DNA from: Poteriospumella lacustris
Lineage: Eukaryota; Sar; Chrysophyceae; Chromulinales; Dinobryaceae
NCBI GenBank assembly: GCA_008000375.1
Contig: SMOI01000486.1
Coordinates: 1 to 21,405 of the forward strand
DNA length: 21,405 bases
Direction of reading: 5' to 3'
The position numbers and the translations under genes are program-made. This document shows positions 1-7,353 of this stretch, in pieces. The notes under the pieces were generated by a model. The model searched no databases. It saw only the letters and a list, made by a program, of their open reading frames with translations, and was not told the origin of the DNA. How positions within the stretch are numbered: the first letter of the stretch is position 1; each line of letters begins with the position of its first letter.

Positions 1-1
1 C

Positions 2-79
2 GAGATGAACATCCTCGTGGGCGTCCTGGCGTCGCTGGTGGGCGTCATGATCAAGGTCTTTGGCTTTGGCCAGCCATGA
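2..79 (+). CDS. C-terminal end of an unidentified GC3-rich gene (partial)
   Basis: An open frame enters from the left edge and stops at TGA 77-79. It encodes about 25 residues, mostly hydrophobic (ILVGVLASLVGVMIKVFGFG), which could be the last membrane segment or a hydrophobic C-terminus. Nearly every codon ends in G or C, unlike the non-coding DNA that starts straight after the stop, and this is the main reason to call it coding. The family cannot be recognised from so few residues. An alternative is that it is a chance open frame at the edge. Confidence 0.5.
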   Translation, partial: EMNILVGVLASLVGVMIKVFGFGQP

Positions 80-969
80 TAACGCTGTGGGTGTCTGTGT
101 GGGTGTGGGTGTGGGTGTGTGTGTATGTGTGCGTGTGGCTGTACCCACAGCGGTGCGAGTGGTTGTGGTCGTCTGGTGATCGTTGTTTTCTTTGTTGTGG
201 TGTGCCTTCCCTAATGCATTGTTGGTCGTTGTTCCGTGGTCATTGGTCGTTGGTCGTTGGTCGTTTGTTCGTTTGTTCGTTTAACATTGGTTTGCTCTGT
301 TTTGTTTGCTGTCGTATTTGTTGTCGGTTTTGTTTTGGCTTTTGTTTTGTTCTGTGGGTCAGGTTGCGTCTGCTGTCGATCGATCGTACACCGTGTTGAC
401 TGGTGTACCGCGTCAGGATCAATGTCTAGGTATCGATCGACAGGGGCAGCCATCTAACAAACCCATTTCTCTACACGTCACTGAACCCAACTGGTGAACC
501 ACAATCCATGGCTGTTTTCTCGTAACGTCCTAACGCCTCCTAACGCCCCCCTAACCCACTTTCTTATTTTTGTCTATTTGGCTCTGCGCCATGGATCATC
601 TGTCTGTTTTCAACGATGCTATCACCAGCCTGCGTACTGCACGCTTCATATACCTCCCCCCTGTAGATATTGTGGTGGACGATACAGGCGTCGTTCTGTC
701 GTGTAAACACCGCCGCCGTAGTATTGGACCCGTTTCTTTGTCGTGTGGTTGGCGGTAGCGAAGCATGTGTATCAAGTGTTAAGTAAGTAATGGAAGTTTC
801 GACAATTTTAAGGCTACGCTGTGTAGAGCAGAATATAAGTTGGAGTTGCAGGTGTGACAACACAGGCGGAACGTCAGTGGTGCTTTACGCTCCTCCCATC
901 AACCCTCTCCCCACTTTGGGGTATTTGTTTCCCCTGCAAAAGCGGGTCGGAAAATATACTATAGCGACA
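80..969. other. Non-coding stretch with TG-rich simple sequence and short tandem motifs
   Basis: No convincing gene was found. Positions 87-138 are almost pure T/G (TGTGGG/TGTGTG steps). Positions 228-282 carry tandem GGTCGTT and GTTCGTTT units. Positions 525-556 contain spaced CCTAACG/CCCTAACCC motifs that look like a degenerate telomere-type repeat. Open frames here have low-complexity or unconvincing composition. Confidence 0.6.
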
Positions 970-984
970 CTACTCACATTGAGA

Positions 985-1242
985 GGGCAGTAGTTTAGGT
1001 CCGATCACTTCAAAGGGCAGTGATTTAGGTCCGATCACTTCAAACGGCAGTGATTTAGGTCCGATCACTTCAAACGGCAGTGATTTAGGTCCGATCACTT
1101 CAAACGGCAGTGATTTAGGTCCGATCACTTCAAACGGTAGTGATTTAGGTCCGATCACTTCAAAAGGCAGTGATTTAGGTCCGATCACTTCAAAAGGCAG
1201 TGATTAAGGTCCGATCACTACAAACGGTAGTGATTTAGGTCC
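985..1242. repeat. 30-bp minisatellite, about 8.6 head-to-tail copies
   Basis: Units of exactly 30 bp start at 985, 1015, 1045, 1075, 1105, 1135, 1165 and 1195, with a truncated ninth unit to 1242. The core reads AGTGATTTAGGTCCGATCAC followed by TTCAAA; copies differ at only one to three bases. Each unit holds a dyad, AGTGAT-N9-ATCACT, so the array is a run of evenly spaced potential protein-binding sites about three helical turns apart. The units abut without spacers. Since 30 is divisible by 3, an open frame of a ten-residue repeat runs through on the minus strand; I read this as a by-product of the repeat. Confidence 0.95.
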
Positions 1243-1948
1243 TATTTTTTGGACACTTCCAATTGGTTTCAGGGCCGAGCAACGAAGAGGTCCAAGCACC
1301 GTTTCGACAGTGGGATGAGCACACAGCAGAGAGGTGGTTTGCCGTTCCAAAACTACGGTCGTGTTACGGTCTATGGTCCTGTGGTTCGTCTGTAGCTGTA
1401 TGACAGGACCAAAGGGAGTGCATCGTCACTGGAACCAACCCCTCCCCTGTCTCACAGTATAGAAACCCACCCCCTCCGTGAGCGATCGAACGGCTTATCA
1501 TTACATAGGTGTAACTATCACGTAAGGCATGATCCTGCTGTGTCGTTGTTGAGCTTGGGTTTGAATTGAGGTTGTTTGAAGAGTGCAGGAGGGGGGGGGC
1601 GTGCGATCGTTGAACTTGTTCGCTCATTCCCCGACGAGGCTCTGCCGAACACATGTTAGACGCCCCTCCCTATGGCGTTGCAGTCATGGTCATTCCACGT
1701 TGACAGCGACAGCTCGCGACATACATTGTCAGTTACTGCACATGGATATGGGTATGGATATCCGAGAAACTACATACTAGTATGTAGTAATGGACGTTGA
1801 TAACATACGTGTCTTCGTTGTCTGGTTCGCTAGTGTGTACAATCGTTGGCTGAAGCATAACAAGACCAAAAATGCCAGATCGCTGCACCACCAGATACAT
1901 TCCACCGTTACCACCGTTCCCACGCGGGGTCTACCGCACGATTTGTCC
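1243..1948. other. Intergenic region with no recognised gene
   Basis: Holds a G-run (near 1590-1600), the palindrome at 1769-1788 and the 3' flank of the minus-strand BspA-like gene. The open frames present lack any recognisable domain or biased composition. Confidence 0.5.
1769..1788. repeat. 20-bp perfect palindrome
   Basis: ACTACATACTAGTATGTAGT is its own reverse complement, giving a 10-bp arm with no loop. It lies about 160 bp past the stop codon of the BspA-like gene on the minus strand. It could be a dimeric protein-binding site or a cruciform/hairpin in the 3' flank; no function can be assigned. Confidence 0.85.
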
Positions 1949-3031
1949 TCACAGGGGAACTGCTGACGGTGGCTGTTGATACAACGCCGCCCCTTCAAAC
2001 ATGCCTGCCTTATACGGGACACGACTGATATCCCACGTATCCAAGCGTTGATTGAAGGACGATGCTCCGTGAAACATCTCACACATGCTGTCGACCTGGC
2101 GCACGTCCCACGTGTCCAGCGGCTGGTTGAACGACACCGCATCGTGAAACAAATCACTCATGTCCGTCACCTGGCGCACCTCCCAGGTCGCCAACGATTG
2201 ATTAAACGCCCTGGCCTTGCAGAATACACCCCGCATGTTGGTTACCTGGCTGACATCCCACGTGGTCAGTGGTTGGTTGAAGGCCTCGGCGCCGTGAAAC
2301 ATATCGAACATGTGCGTCACCCGACTGACGTCCCACGTGTCCAACGGTTGATTGAACGACGACGCGTGCGCGAAGAGATACCGCAGATCCGTGACCTGGC
2401 GCAGATTCCACGTGGCCAGGGGCTGGTTAAACGCGGTGGCTTTGAAGAAGAGATAATGCACCGAGGTGACACGACTGACGTCCCACGTGGACAACGACTG
2501 ATTGAACGACGAGGCACCACAGAACAGGCTGTGCATCGTGGTCACCTGACGTACATCCCACGTGTCCAACGGCTGGTTGAAAGCCTTCGCCCCGAGAAAC
2601 ATGCCTGCCATCGAGGTGACGTTGCGAACGTCCCACCGGTCGATGCGATCGTTGAACGTGGCGTAGCCGCCGAAGAGAGACGCCATATCCGTCACGTGGC
2701 TTACGTCCCAATCGTTGATCATTCCGTACTCTTGTACAGCCAGCGCTCGTTGGCGGCACCACAGTTGCACCGCCTCCCGTAGCGTGTCGTTGTCGAAGGG
2801 TGCCCAGGCATAGTCGTGGATCCGTTGCCGCACGCCAAAGGGCAAGATGCGGCCTCGACAACAGTCGGTCACCGCGCGATATAGACACAACTCCAATACC
2901 ATTCGAAGACCATTCGAACCCTCCTCGCAGTCCTTTGGGACTGCGGCCTCCACACCGCGCATCGATTCGTGAGACGACTTACGACGATTTCGACCGGTTC
3001 GTGCTGGACGAGGGGTCTTCCGGGTGGTCAT
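1949..3031 (-). CDS. BspA-like (DUF285) 25-residue repeat protein, single domain (copy A)
   Basis: A 360-residue protein. The ATG at 3029-3031 was chosen because the open frame upstream only offers a TTG. Residues 1-20 are basic (RKTPRPARTGRNRRKSS), a possible nuclear-localisation or nucleic-acid-contact region; no signal peptide or membrane segment is visible. Residues about 62-107 form the header typical of this family (ILPFGVRQRIHDYAWAPF, then AVQLW and YGMINDWDVS). About ten 25-residue repeats follow, with consensus FNQPLxTWDVxxVTxMxxLF. Such repeats are known from the bacterial BspA/Mycoplasma lipoprotein DUF285 family (leucine-rich-repeat-like solenoids) and from protists, usually as binding surfaces. 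It has one repeat domain where the array genes to the right have two, and it differs from them in sequence. The frame is intact. Ligand and location are unknown. Confidence 0.85.
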   Translation of the reverse strand: MTTRKTPRPARTGRNRRKSSHESMRGVEAAVPKDCEEGSNGLRMVLELCLYRAVTDCCRGRILPFGVRQRIHDYAWAPFDNDTLREAVQLWCRQRALAVQEYGMINDWDVSHVTDMASLFGGYATFNDRIDRWDVRNVTSMAGMFLGAKAFNQPLDTWDVRQVTTMHSLFCGASSFNQSLSTWDVSRVTSVHYLFFKATAFNQPLATWNLRQVTDLRYLFAHASSFNQPLDTWDVSRVTHMFDMFHGAEAFNQPLTTWDVSQVTNMRGVFCKARAFNQSLATWEVRQVTDMSDLFHDAVSFNQPLDTWDVRQVDSMCEMFHGASSFNQRLDTWDISRVPYKAGMFEGAALYQQPPSAVPL

Positions 3032-3625
3032 GGTTATCTGTACTCTCGGCAAAACCTCGCTCGCATTGGATGAATATCCAGGGAGTAAGTATTGTTTAGT
3101 TGTGTTGAATAGAATCGAATGTATGTTATGCAAATCGACAGTAAACCATAAATAGAGTGAACAACGTGTGTGTGGAACAACGTGGATGTGGATGGTCGCA
3201 GCAAAATGTGAAACGGGCGAAGTGAAGCAGACATGATGACGACGACGAGGTGGGTGATGAGAGTAGGACAGAGGACTTTTTAGATATACCTATGGTATGG
3301 CAGCTTCGTATCTGTGTCGCTGCGAAAACCCTTTTCACCCGCCTCATTACATAAGTGGCGTTGGAGAGGGCGGCGACGGAACGCGGCACTCGGAGGGACG
3401 GGTTGGGGACAAACACGGACCAGCTATTTCGCGGTACCTTGTGGGATCTATATCGCTATAAAGCTCCCCCATGTCCCGCGTATAGCTTTCCCTTGTGATA
3501 GCCAAGTCCTGAATAGTAAGCTATTCCATCGTACATATATTGCAAAAGCAAACCATACAAGAAGAGAGTACTCCACAGACATCAACTCCACACACACATA
3601 TACACAGACAGCTCATCGATATTCA
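3032..3625. other. Intergenic region, 5' flank of BspA-like gene A
   Basis: Lies between the start of the BspA-like gene and the 3' end of the next minus-strand gene, so it should hold the promoter of the former. No gene, clear TATA element or repeat could be supported. Confidence 0.4.
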
Positions 3626-4513
3626 TTAGAAATCGACACCTGACTCCAAGGCATCATCTTGCTCCATGTAATGAAAATCAGCACACCTGTCCAAATGAAC
3701 ATGTTCGACGTCTGCACAAACAGCTTCCAAACTGGCATGTAAATCATGGCTGATCGTGAACAAAGATGGCAACGGAACAATGTCACCCGGCTCTTCATCA
3801 CTAAGGACCTCCGACGAATCCAAATAGAAAGCAATATCGTTGGTCATCAAGCCCAAAGACTGTTTCAATAGTTTGGCTCCGAGTAAAGAAACAGTCAAAC
3901 GAGGCACCGTAGAGGCCTCCGCTACTCGAAGTTTTTCGCGATCAACCGTAACAAATCTAGCCATCATCTTTTCGTTGCCTATAATGGATCGGATGTCATC
4001 GCCGCATAGCGCAAAACGATATCCCGCGGCATGAGCAAGGACCTTGCCTCGGAAAATGTCGCGACTGATGTACACTGGAATGGGTTGACGGGCATTGTGC
4101 GTGACAATCAAGGTCAACCCAGATCCCGCTGTTCCCATACTGGATCCAATTCTGAAGTTCCATTGGTGGGGCTTGAAAAAAGCAAATATGCGACGTAATT
4201 CATCTGGGTCTCCGATCTTCAACAAGTGGTGCGAACAGCCCGTCTCCAGTATGCATGGACCAATCCAATAGTCCCCAAAGAAATTCCACGAGGAGGGCGA
4301 CACATACGTCGAGTCCTTATTCAAATAAAATACAGCTGAGAGTTTTTTCGCGAATCGGTCTGGACAGATATCGCGGATAAGTGCGTTGACATGTTCTTTC
4401 TTCGGTGGCAATGGGGGCTCTGTGCAAGAAGATGCAGTGGACGGCTCGCTCTCCCTGGAGGGATTGCTCTCCCTGGAGGGAGATGGGCGAAGGTTTGTAA
4501 CGAGATTGCTCAT
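3626..4513 (-). CDS. Unrecognised 295-residue protein with a weak Ty1/copia-protease-like motif
   Basis: ATG at 4511-4513, TAA at 3626-3628. Residues 1-36 are low-complexity, rich in Ser, Pro and Glu, and include a tandem PSRES duplication that matches a DNA duplication near 4450-4483. The body (about 40-235) has globular composition and the tail (235-295) is acidic. I do not recognise the family with confidence. Residues 88-100, ILETGCSHHLLKI, resemble the active-site stretch of Ty1/copia retropepsins (I-L-D-S/T-G-A/C-S-x-H-L/M), but with Glu90 in place of the catalytic Asp; GSGLTLI (130-136) and LCGDDI (169-174) fall roughly where flap-side and second-half motifs might lie. No gag, integrase or reverse transcriptase is nearby. 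It could be a domesticated inactive protease fold or an unrelated protein with a chance match. It is divergent from the AlkB-like gene. Confidence 0.7.
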   Translation of the reverse strand: MSNLVTNLRPSPSRESNPSRESEPSTASSCTEPPLPPKKEHVNALIRDICPDRFAKKLSAVFYLNKDSTYVSPSSWNFFGDYWIGPCILETGCSHHLLKIGDPDELRRIFAFFKPHQWNFRIGSSMGTAGSGLTLIVTHNARQPIPVYISRDIFRGKVLAHAAGYRFALCGDDIRSIIGNEKMMARFVTVDREKLRVAEASTVPRLTVSLLGAKLLKQSLGLMTNDIAFYLDSSEVLSDEEPGDIVPLPSLFTISHDLHASLEAVCADVEHVHLDRCADFHYMEQDDALESGVDF

Positions 4514-4926
4514 TCTGTAAACTTCTGTAGACGGAAACTATTGTGATGATCTTTGCTGTTCATCGCATCGCTGTTGGTTGTCTTTCCCGCGGTGGTGGTG
4601 CCTTCCGTCCCGTCTCGCGCGGCGGTGAGCTGCTGCTTCAGAGAACATGACGATGATGATCATCATCATGATCGTGTCGCTGGCGCTGCTGCGCTGCTGC
4701 TGCTGCTGCTGGCAGCGCGGGAGAGGGGAAAAAATATCGAGAAGGAACAACAAGAAGATGGAAGAAGAAGTCCAAGTGGAAGCATTTAGGAGGGGAAGCA
4801 GGTGACGAGAAGAATACGGAGAAGAATTCAGACAGAAGGAAAGACAAAGGGGAGGGGAGTCAGTGATACAATTCGAAAACGCAACCATTTTATACTGAAT
4901 GTCCTTGCTTTTGTAACGTTTCCACG
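4514..4926. promoter_or_regulatory. Divergent intergenic region (shared promoter) with CTG run and GATGAT palindrome
   Basis: This 413-bp gap separates two divergent starts and must hold both promoters. It contains a perfect 16-bp palindrome made of GATGAT/ATCATC (4652-4667), a CTG run of about six units (4694-4711), a purine-rich stretch (about 4720-4860), and an AT-rich TTTTATAC at 4888-4895, roughly 30 bp before the plus-strand ATG, that could act as a TATA-like element. Assignment of any element is inference. Confidence 0.45.
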
Positions 4927-5814
4927 ATGTCTGCCACGGCTTCTGCTGCTGCTTCTGCTGATGCGATTGAACTTGTTGATTTGGTCGAGGAGGATAATGA
5001 CGAGCGTGGTCAGCAGACAGTGTCTGTAAAACAAGATCCTCAAATAACCCACGTTGAGAAGAGCACAACGCTCAACCGAAAACGAAAGCGTGCCGACAGT
5101 GACGAAGACAATGAACTGCTCGCCATCAACAGCCAGTCCTTCCGTCAAAGATTGGAACAAGACGAACGTTTTCAGGTCGACGACCTCGGTGGAGGGTCCT
5201 GGGTCGCCATTTGTCGACGTTTCTACGTCCCACCGAAGGCGGTGTTCGACGCGACCTGGGCGCTACACCCACGAGAGCACAAAGTCATCAAAATGTTCGG
5301 CAAGGACACCCCCATCCCACGATACCAACAGGCGTATGGCCAGTCCTACGCCTTTTCGGGAATCGTATCAGAAGCTCTGCCGGTCACGCCCGTGATTCAA
5401 GAGCTATTCGACCAGCTGAATGCGTTGCTCCCCGCACCAGCACAGCCACAGCCACCACTGCCACAGCCTCCATTAGCACCACAACGACCACTAACACGCA
5501 TGGAGTTCAATGCCTGTCTGTGCAACTGGTACGAACCACACCACTACATCGGTGCGCACTCGGACGATACCCGTCAACTCGTACCGTATTCACCCGTCGC
5601 ATCGCTCTCCTGGGGCGCGACGCGTACCTTCCTTTTGACCCCTCGGGACAAGGCCGCCAAAGGGCTGCACACACGTGAATTGTCGCTGATGAATGGCGAC
5701 CTGGTGTTCATGGGTGGACGGTGTCAAGAGACCCACAAACATGAGATTGTGAAGCTACGCAAGTGGCAATTGGGTGCGAATCGTATCAATTTCTCCATTC
5801 GTTGCTTCAAATAA
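4927..5814 (+). CDS. AlkB-family 2-oxoglutarate/Fe(II)-dependent dioxygenase (ALKBH2/3-like)
   Basis: A 295-residue protein, expected to remove alkyl groups from nucleic acid bases by oxidative demethylation in the nucleus. The catalytic core is complete: the iron-binding HxD is H211-S-D213 in YIGAHSDD, the distal histidine is H272 in THKHEIVK, and the 2-oxoglutarate-binding RxNxSxR is R286-I-N288-F-S290-I-R292. The family's NWY...IGxHxDD, SLSWGATRTF and GDLVFMGG blocks are all present. Residues 14-26 (IELVDLV then acidic residues) resemble a SUMO-interacting motif, and R51-KRK-R55 is a likely nuclear localisation signal. A Pro/Gln-rich insert (about 169-188) lies just before the catalytic core. 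The ATG is preceded by AT-rich DNA and the frame is intact to TAA. AlkB family membership is secure; DNA versus RNA substrate cannot be read from the sequence. Confidence 0.93.
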   Translation: MSATASAAASADAIELVDLVEEDNDERGQQTVSVKQDPQITHVEKSTTLNRKRKRADSDEDNELLAINSQSFRQRLEQDERFQVDDLGGGSWVAICRRFYVPPKAVFDATWALHPREHKVIKMFGKDTPIPRYQQAYGQSYAFSGIVSEALPVTPVIQELFDQLNALLPAPAQPQPPLPQPPLAPQRPLTRMEFNACLCNWYEPHHYIGAHSDDTRQLVPYSPVASLSWGATRTFLLTPRDKAAKGLHTRELSLMNGDLVFMGGRCQETHKHEIVKLRKWQLGANRINFSIRCFK

Positions 5815-6532
5815 TAAGGGTGGTAGTAGTGGAGACGCTCTGCGGCGGTGGTAGTGATAACACGATATGTATTAGAGGCGGGGGGGTGACCCCTCGACCA
5901 ATGGATAAGTATAAGTGTCGACAACGTTGCCTTCTCCATCGGTTGAGGCTACGCCCATCCGAATCTGATAGGTACCCGCGACCCAGGAATGAGTTGCGTC
6001 AAAAGAGCACGGAGCTCGACATTGATTGTGGCAGCAGCTGAGGTTTACGGTGGATAGGACACACGTTGATAGCAACGCGCTGCAGAACAGTGTTGATGAG
6101 GGTCTCCGATCGCTGATCGATTCATACGGCGAGTATCGTACCGCAATTACCGTTGAAGAGCTGGTCATATCTCTTAGGGGGTCCATGAGTCCACGTCGAA
6201 TCGAGAGGAAATGAAAGCAGTGGGTCTTCGGCAAGCAACGACCGCGTCCCCATCCAGAAGAGAGAGCTGAAGAGTGAGCACGCTAGCGTCGCCCCTTCAT
6301 CAGCCCCTGTGTTAGCCCCTGCGTTGATGATAGCAAAGAGCACTGTGTGCCCTTTTGATACCAAGAGATGGCGGTCACAGCTCCCCCAGCTCCCTGTATC
6401 CTCATGAATGTGGCTCATAATTATATTTATTGTACAGCGTTGATGAGTGTTTTGATCAAATTGCGTGTTGCGGAAAGTGGTATCTAAACTAAGAGAAGGG
6501 TGATACGAACATGAGGAGGCCCTTTCATCGCA
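5815..6532. other. Region without a supportable gene
   Basis: Contains a G-run (about 5878-5887) and two overlapping minus-strand open frames of 98 and 120 codons (6122-6418 and 5872-6234). The second has a stretch (DATHSWVAGTYQIRM onward) that reads like an extracellular beta-sandwich fragment, but neither has a family signature or partner exon that I can define. It marks the left edge of the BspA array. Confidence 0.4.
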
Positions 6533-6700
6533 CTAGCCAACATTGTCTTGTCCCACTACAGCGGCAACACTCACCGTCCCTCCTCGTGTCACTACTCGTG
6601 ATACATCCCAGTCGTACAGCGTCGGGTTGAACGCGTCGGTTTGATATAACATACCGTCCATCGCACGCACCTGCGACACATTCCATTGAGACAACGTGTC
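6533..6700 (-). pseudogene. 3' remnant of a BspA-like array gene
   Basis: Encodes only the last two 25-residue repeats and tail: DTLSQWNVSQVRAMDGM, then FNPTLYDWDVSRVVTRGG, matching the ends of the full copies (WDVSRVVTCRGMVGGSG). Upstream on the minus strand, from about 6700, homology switches abruptly to the intergenic DNA that elsewhere lies upstream of an array gene's 5' flank (compare 6693-6830 with 9236-9350). The promoter and most of the gene have therefore been lost in one deletion. No start codon in a conserved position, so it is not expected to be functional. Confidence 0.8.
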
Positions 6701-7083
6701 TCTCTCGTTCCACCTCTGCCCAACCTCGCGTATCATACTGGTACTGGTAGTTCGCTGACGCTATGAAATGGTCCCGATCGACAATTGTTGTCAGTGATTG
6801 TATCTTCTGTTTGTTAGCGTTTATGTTGAGTTGTGTGCTGAACTAAATCTTCTTTTGAGAGAGTGACACGCTCCAACGAAACAGGGAATGAGCATGGTAC
6901 TAACTGCATTGTTGATGGTTCGCATGCCATCCGTCGTTCGTGGACGATATTGACAAGCAATGGCATCAAATAGCCGAAGACGAAGCGGAAAATTAAAACG
7001 ACTAACGTCTGGCTACCCACGGTTTGAAATACAATAAGCGTCTCCAGCCAACGTAATCGAACCGACCGTCGTAGTGATTATAC

Positions 7084-7200
7084 AGATTCAACAACACCAC
7101 CACCAAAACCAACACCATCGCCACCACTTCGGATCCACCACAATCCACATGCACGCCACTCCCATGACGTCTGACCCATCCAAGAGTATCTCCATGTCTA
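7084..7200 (-). pseudogene. IPT/TIG gene 3'-end fragment downstream of BspA copy B
   Basis: On the minus strand it reads GDTLGWVRRHGSGVHVDCGG followed by a short hydrophobic run (VVAMVLVLVVVLLNLY). This matches the end of the IPT repeat at 12003-12656 (GDTGGWVQLPGNGVHVAEI). No intact domain precedes it, so it is a remnant. Similar pieces occur at 9429-9500 and 18478-18588. Confidence 0.65.
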
Positions 7201-7353
7201 CGGTCGTAGTTTAGCGCGCCATGTGTGGCCAATAGGAGAGATGATCGCCAAGGTAAGAGGTAACGTCCTCGTCCTCTTCGACTAAGGTCGACATCACCCT
7301 CAAATGAAACGAGTCTTCCGCATGCTGTGTACAACCAGTAACCCTCGTTTCAA

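Noticed and set aside
76-399. 107-codon plus-strand frame rich in Val, Trp and Cys
   Set aside because: Composition comes from TG-rich simple sequence, and it starts inside the stop region of the upstream gene.
970-1188. Minus-strand open frame of ten-residue repeats (IGPKSLPFEV)
   Set aside because: It is the 30-bp minisatellite read in a frame that happens to lack stops; no start context, domain or flanking coding sequence supports it.
985-1242. CRISPR-like array
   Set aside because: Units are contiguous with no unique spacers, and the surrounding genes are eukaryotic.
1976-2782. 268-codon plus-strand frame opposite BspA gene A
   Set aside because: It is the antisense shadow of the 75-bp coding repeat, which keeps one antisense frame free of stops. 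Similar shadows lie opposite all array copies.
4538-5160. Minus-strand frames overlapping the AlkB start and its upstream region
   Set aside because: Low-complexity Ser/Gln/His runs from simple repeats; they overlap the well-supported AlkB gene.
5872-6418. Two overlapping minus-strand frames, one with a beta-sandwich-like stretch
   Set aside because: No family match, no consistent start and no splice pair that joins them, so no gene is called; noted as a weak candidate for missed exons.
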